Part shown: positions 5,936 to 6,408 of the stretch, piece by piece
Position numbering within the stretch: the first letter of the stretch is position 1
Layout of the letters: the number at the start of each line of letters is the position of its first letter
Source: a candidate division CSSED10-310 bacterium
Lineage (GTDB): Bacteria > CSSED10-310
Reading direction: 5' to 3'
Assembly: GCA_016931515.1 (NCBI GenBank)
Contig: JAFGEQ010000022.1
Span: 1 to 6,408 of the forward strand
Length of the DNA stretch: 6,408 nucleotides
Position numbers and translations under genes: made by a program
Notes under the pieces: generated by a model
Database searches by the model: none
What the model was told of the DNA's origin: nothing
What the model saw: only the letters and a program-made list of their open reading frames with translations

Positions 5936-6408
5936 CTACTGAATTTTCAATGACTTATGCCTGTCCGGCTTAAACCGCCTGATCATCGTTTTGAGGGATT
6001 TCAGCGTATCATCATCTCCACCCCGGTCATACCGGAGCAGGATGTACAGCCGGGTGATATCATAAACGTCCGCGGACAGATCCTGACGCATATCACTCAC
6101 CCGGTCTGCATAATCCACGGGGCCCTCGGCAGATTCCCGGGATAAACCGATCCCAGCAAGTTTTTTGCAAAATCGATTGTATAACAATAAAACATCGTCG
6201 CGATTGGTTGTCTTTTTATTCAAAAACAATAATACGAGTACAATAATAAAACTTCCAGGGACACAGATAATCAACACAAACAGTTTGATCGGGTCAAACC
6301 ATGTATCCAGTTCAAATCCGAATTTGGAGACAAGCCGTTTCTGCCGGTAAAATGAGTAGCTGAAAAACCATACGTTCCACTGATTGTTCAATGCGTCCCA
6401 GCCGAGTC
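5936..6408 (-). CDS. TgpA-like transglutaminase membrane protein, C-terminal end (N-terminus off right edge)
   Basis: The frame is open from the right edge to a TAG at 5938-5936 and shows 156 complete codons. The TTG at 6391 is unlikely to be the true start: coding sequence continues upstream as LGWDA, which joins naturally to LNNQWNVWFFSYSFYRQ. That pattern (W-N-W, then a Tyr, then RQ) resembles the stretch that follows the transglutaminase core in TgpA/DUF3488-type proteins. Next comes one transmembrane helix at about visible residues 42-62 (FVLIICVPGSFIIVLVLLF), then a DUF4129-like cytoplasmic tail (LLLYNRFCKKLAGIGL, then EGPVDYADR, then ITRLYILLRY). In family members the catalytic Cys-His-Asp lies before this region and so is outside the window. 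The gene converges on the mosaic gene and is separated from it by about 590 bp. The product is probably an inner-membrane protein; its substrate is unknown. The match is recalled from family patterns, not searched. Confidence 0.72.
   Translation of the reverse strand, partial: LGWDALNNQWNVWFFSYSFYRQKRLVSKFGFELDTWFDPIKLFVLIICVPGSFIIVLVLLFLNKKTTNRDDVLLLYNRFCKKLAGIGLSRESAEGPVDYADRVSDMRQDLSADVYDITRLYILLRYDRGGDDDTLKSLKTMIRRFKPDRHKSLKIQ

Noticed and set aside
5785-5973. Plus-strand 62-codon frame over the GGAAC-rich segment
   Set aside because: Its start of repeated Gly-Asn-Arg residues merely reflects the purine-rich DNA repeat, and it overlaps the end of the TgpA-like gene.

Overview
The window looks like a segment of chromosome from an uncultivated Gram-negative-type bacterium that makes large, modular, secreted surface proteins. 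The grounds are protein style only: cleavable signal peptides, Thr-Pro-rich linkers, ELW-type repeats, tandem FGE-fold domains, and a LamG-like end. This style is common in metagenomic lineages with large extracellular protein repertoires. No marker gene is present, so a phylum cannot be named from these 6.4 kb.

Layout: (1) Positions 1-1726, minus strand: the N-terminal 575 codons of a secreted protein built from ELWxxDGT-type repeats with a strict 48-residue period; its C-terminus lies beyond the left edge. (2) Positions 1727-2155: a 429-bp divergent intergenic region with plausible promoters on both strands, strong purine-rich ribosome binding sites at both ends, and a perfect 7-bp inverted repeat. 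(3) Positions 2156-5341, plus strand: a 1061-residue mosaic surface protein. In order it has a signal peptide, a carboxypeptidase-regulatory-like beta domain split by a PATG-containing transmembrane hairpin, two tandem FGE/sulfatase-modifying-factor-fold domains offset by exactly 300 residues, a Thr-Pro linker, a short fibrinogen-like motif, and a C-terminal LamG-like jelly roll. (4) Positions 5342-5935: about 590 bp with no convincing gene, containing GGAAC-rich inverted sequence. (5) Positions 5936-6408, minus strand: the C-terminal end of a TgpA-like transglutaminase membrane protein, whose N-terminus lies beyond the right edge.

How they fit together: the two divergent genes both encode exported, repeat- or domain-rich proteins without visible catalytic residues, so display, adhesion or carbohydrate/protein binding is more likely than enzymatic work. 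They share one intergenic control region and could be co-regulated, but nothing proves it. The TgpA-like gene converges on the mosaic gene and is probably an unrelated neighbour. The most unusual points are the membrane hairpin with a sorting-signal look inside an N-terminal beta domain, the abrupt base-composition change at the Thr-Pro linker, and the divergent, cysteine-bearing form of the ELW repeat.
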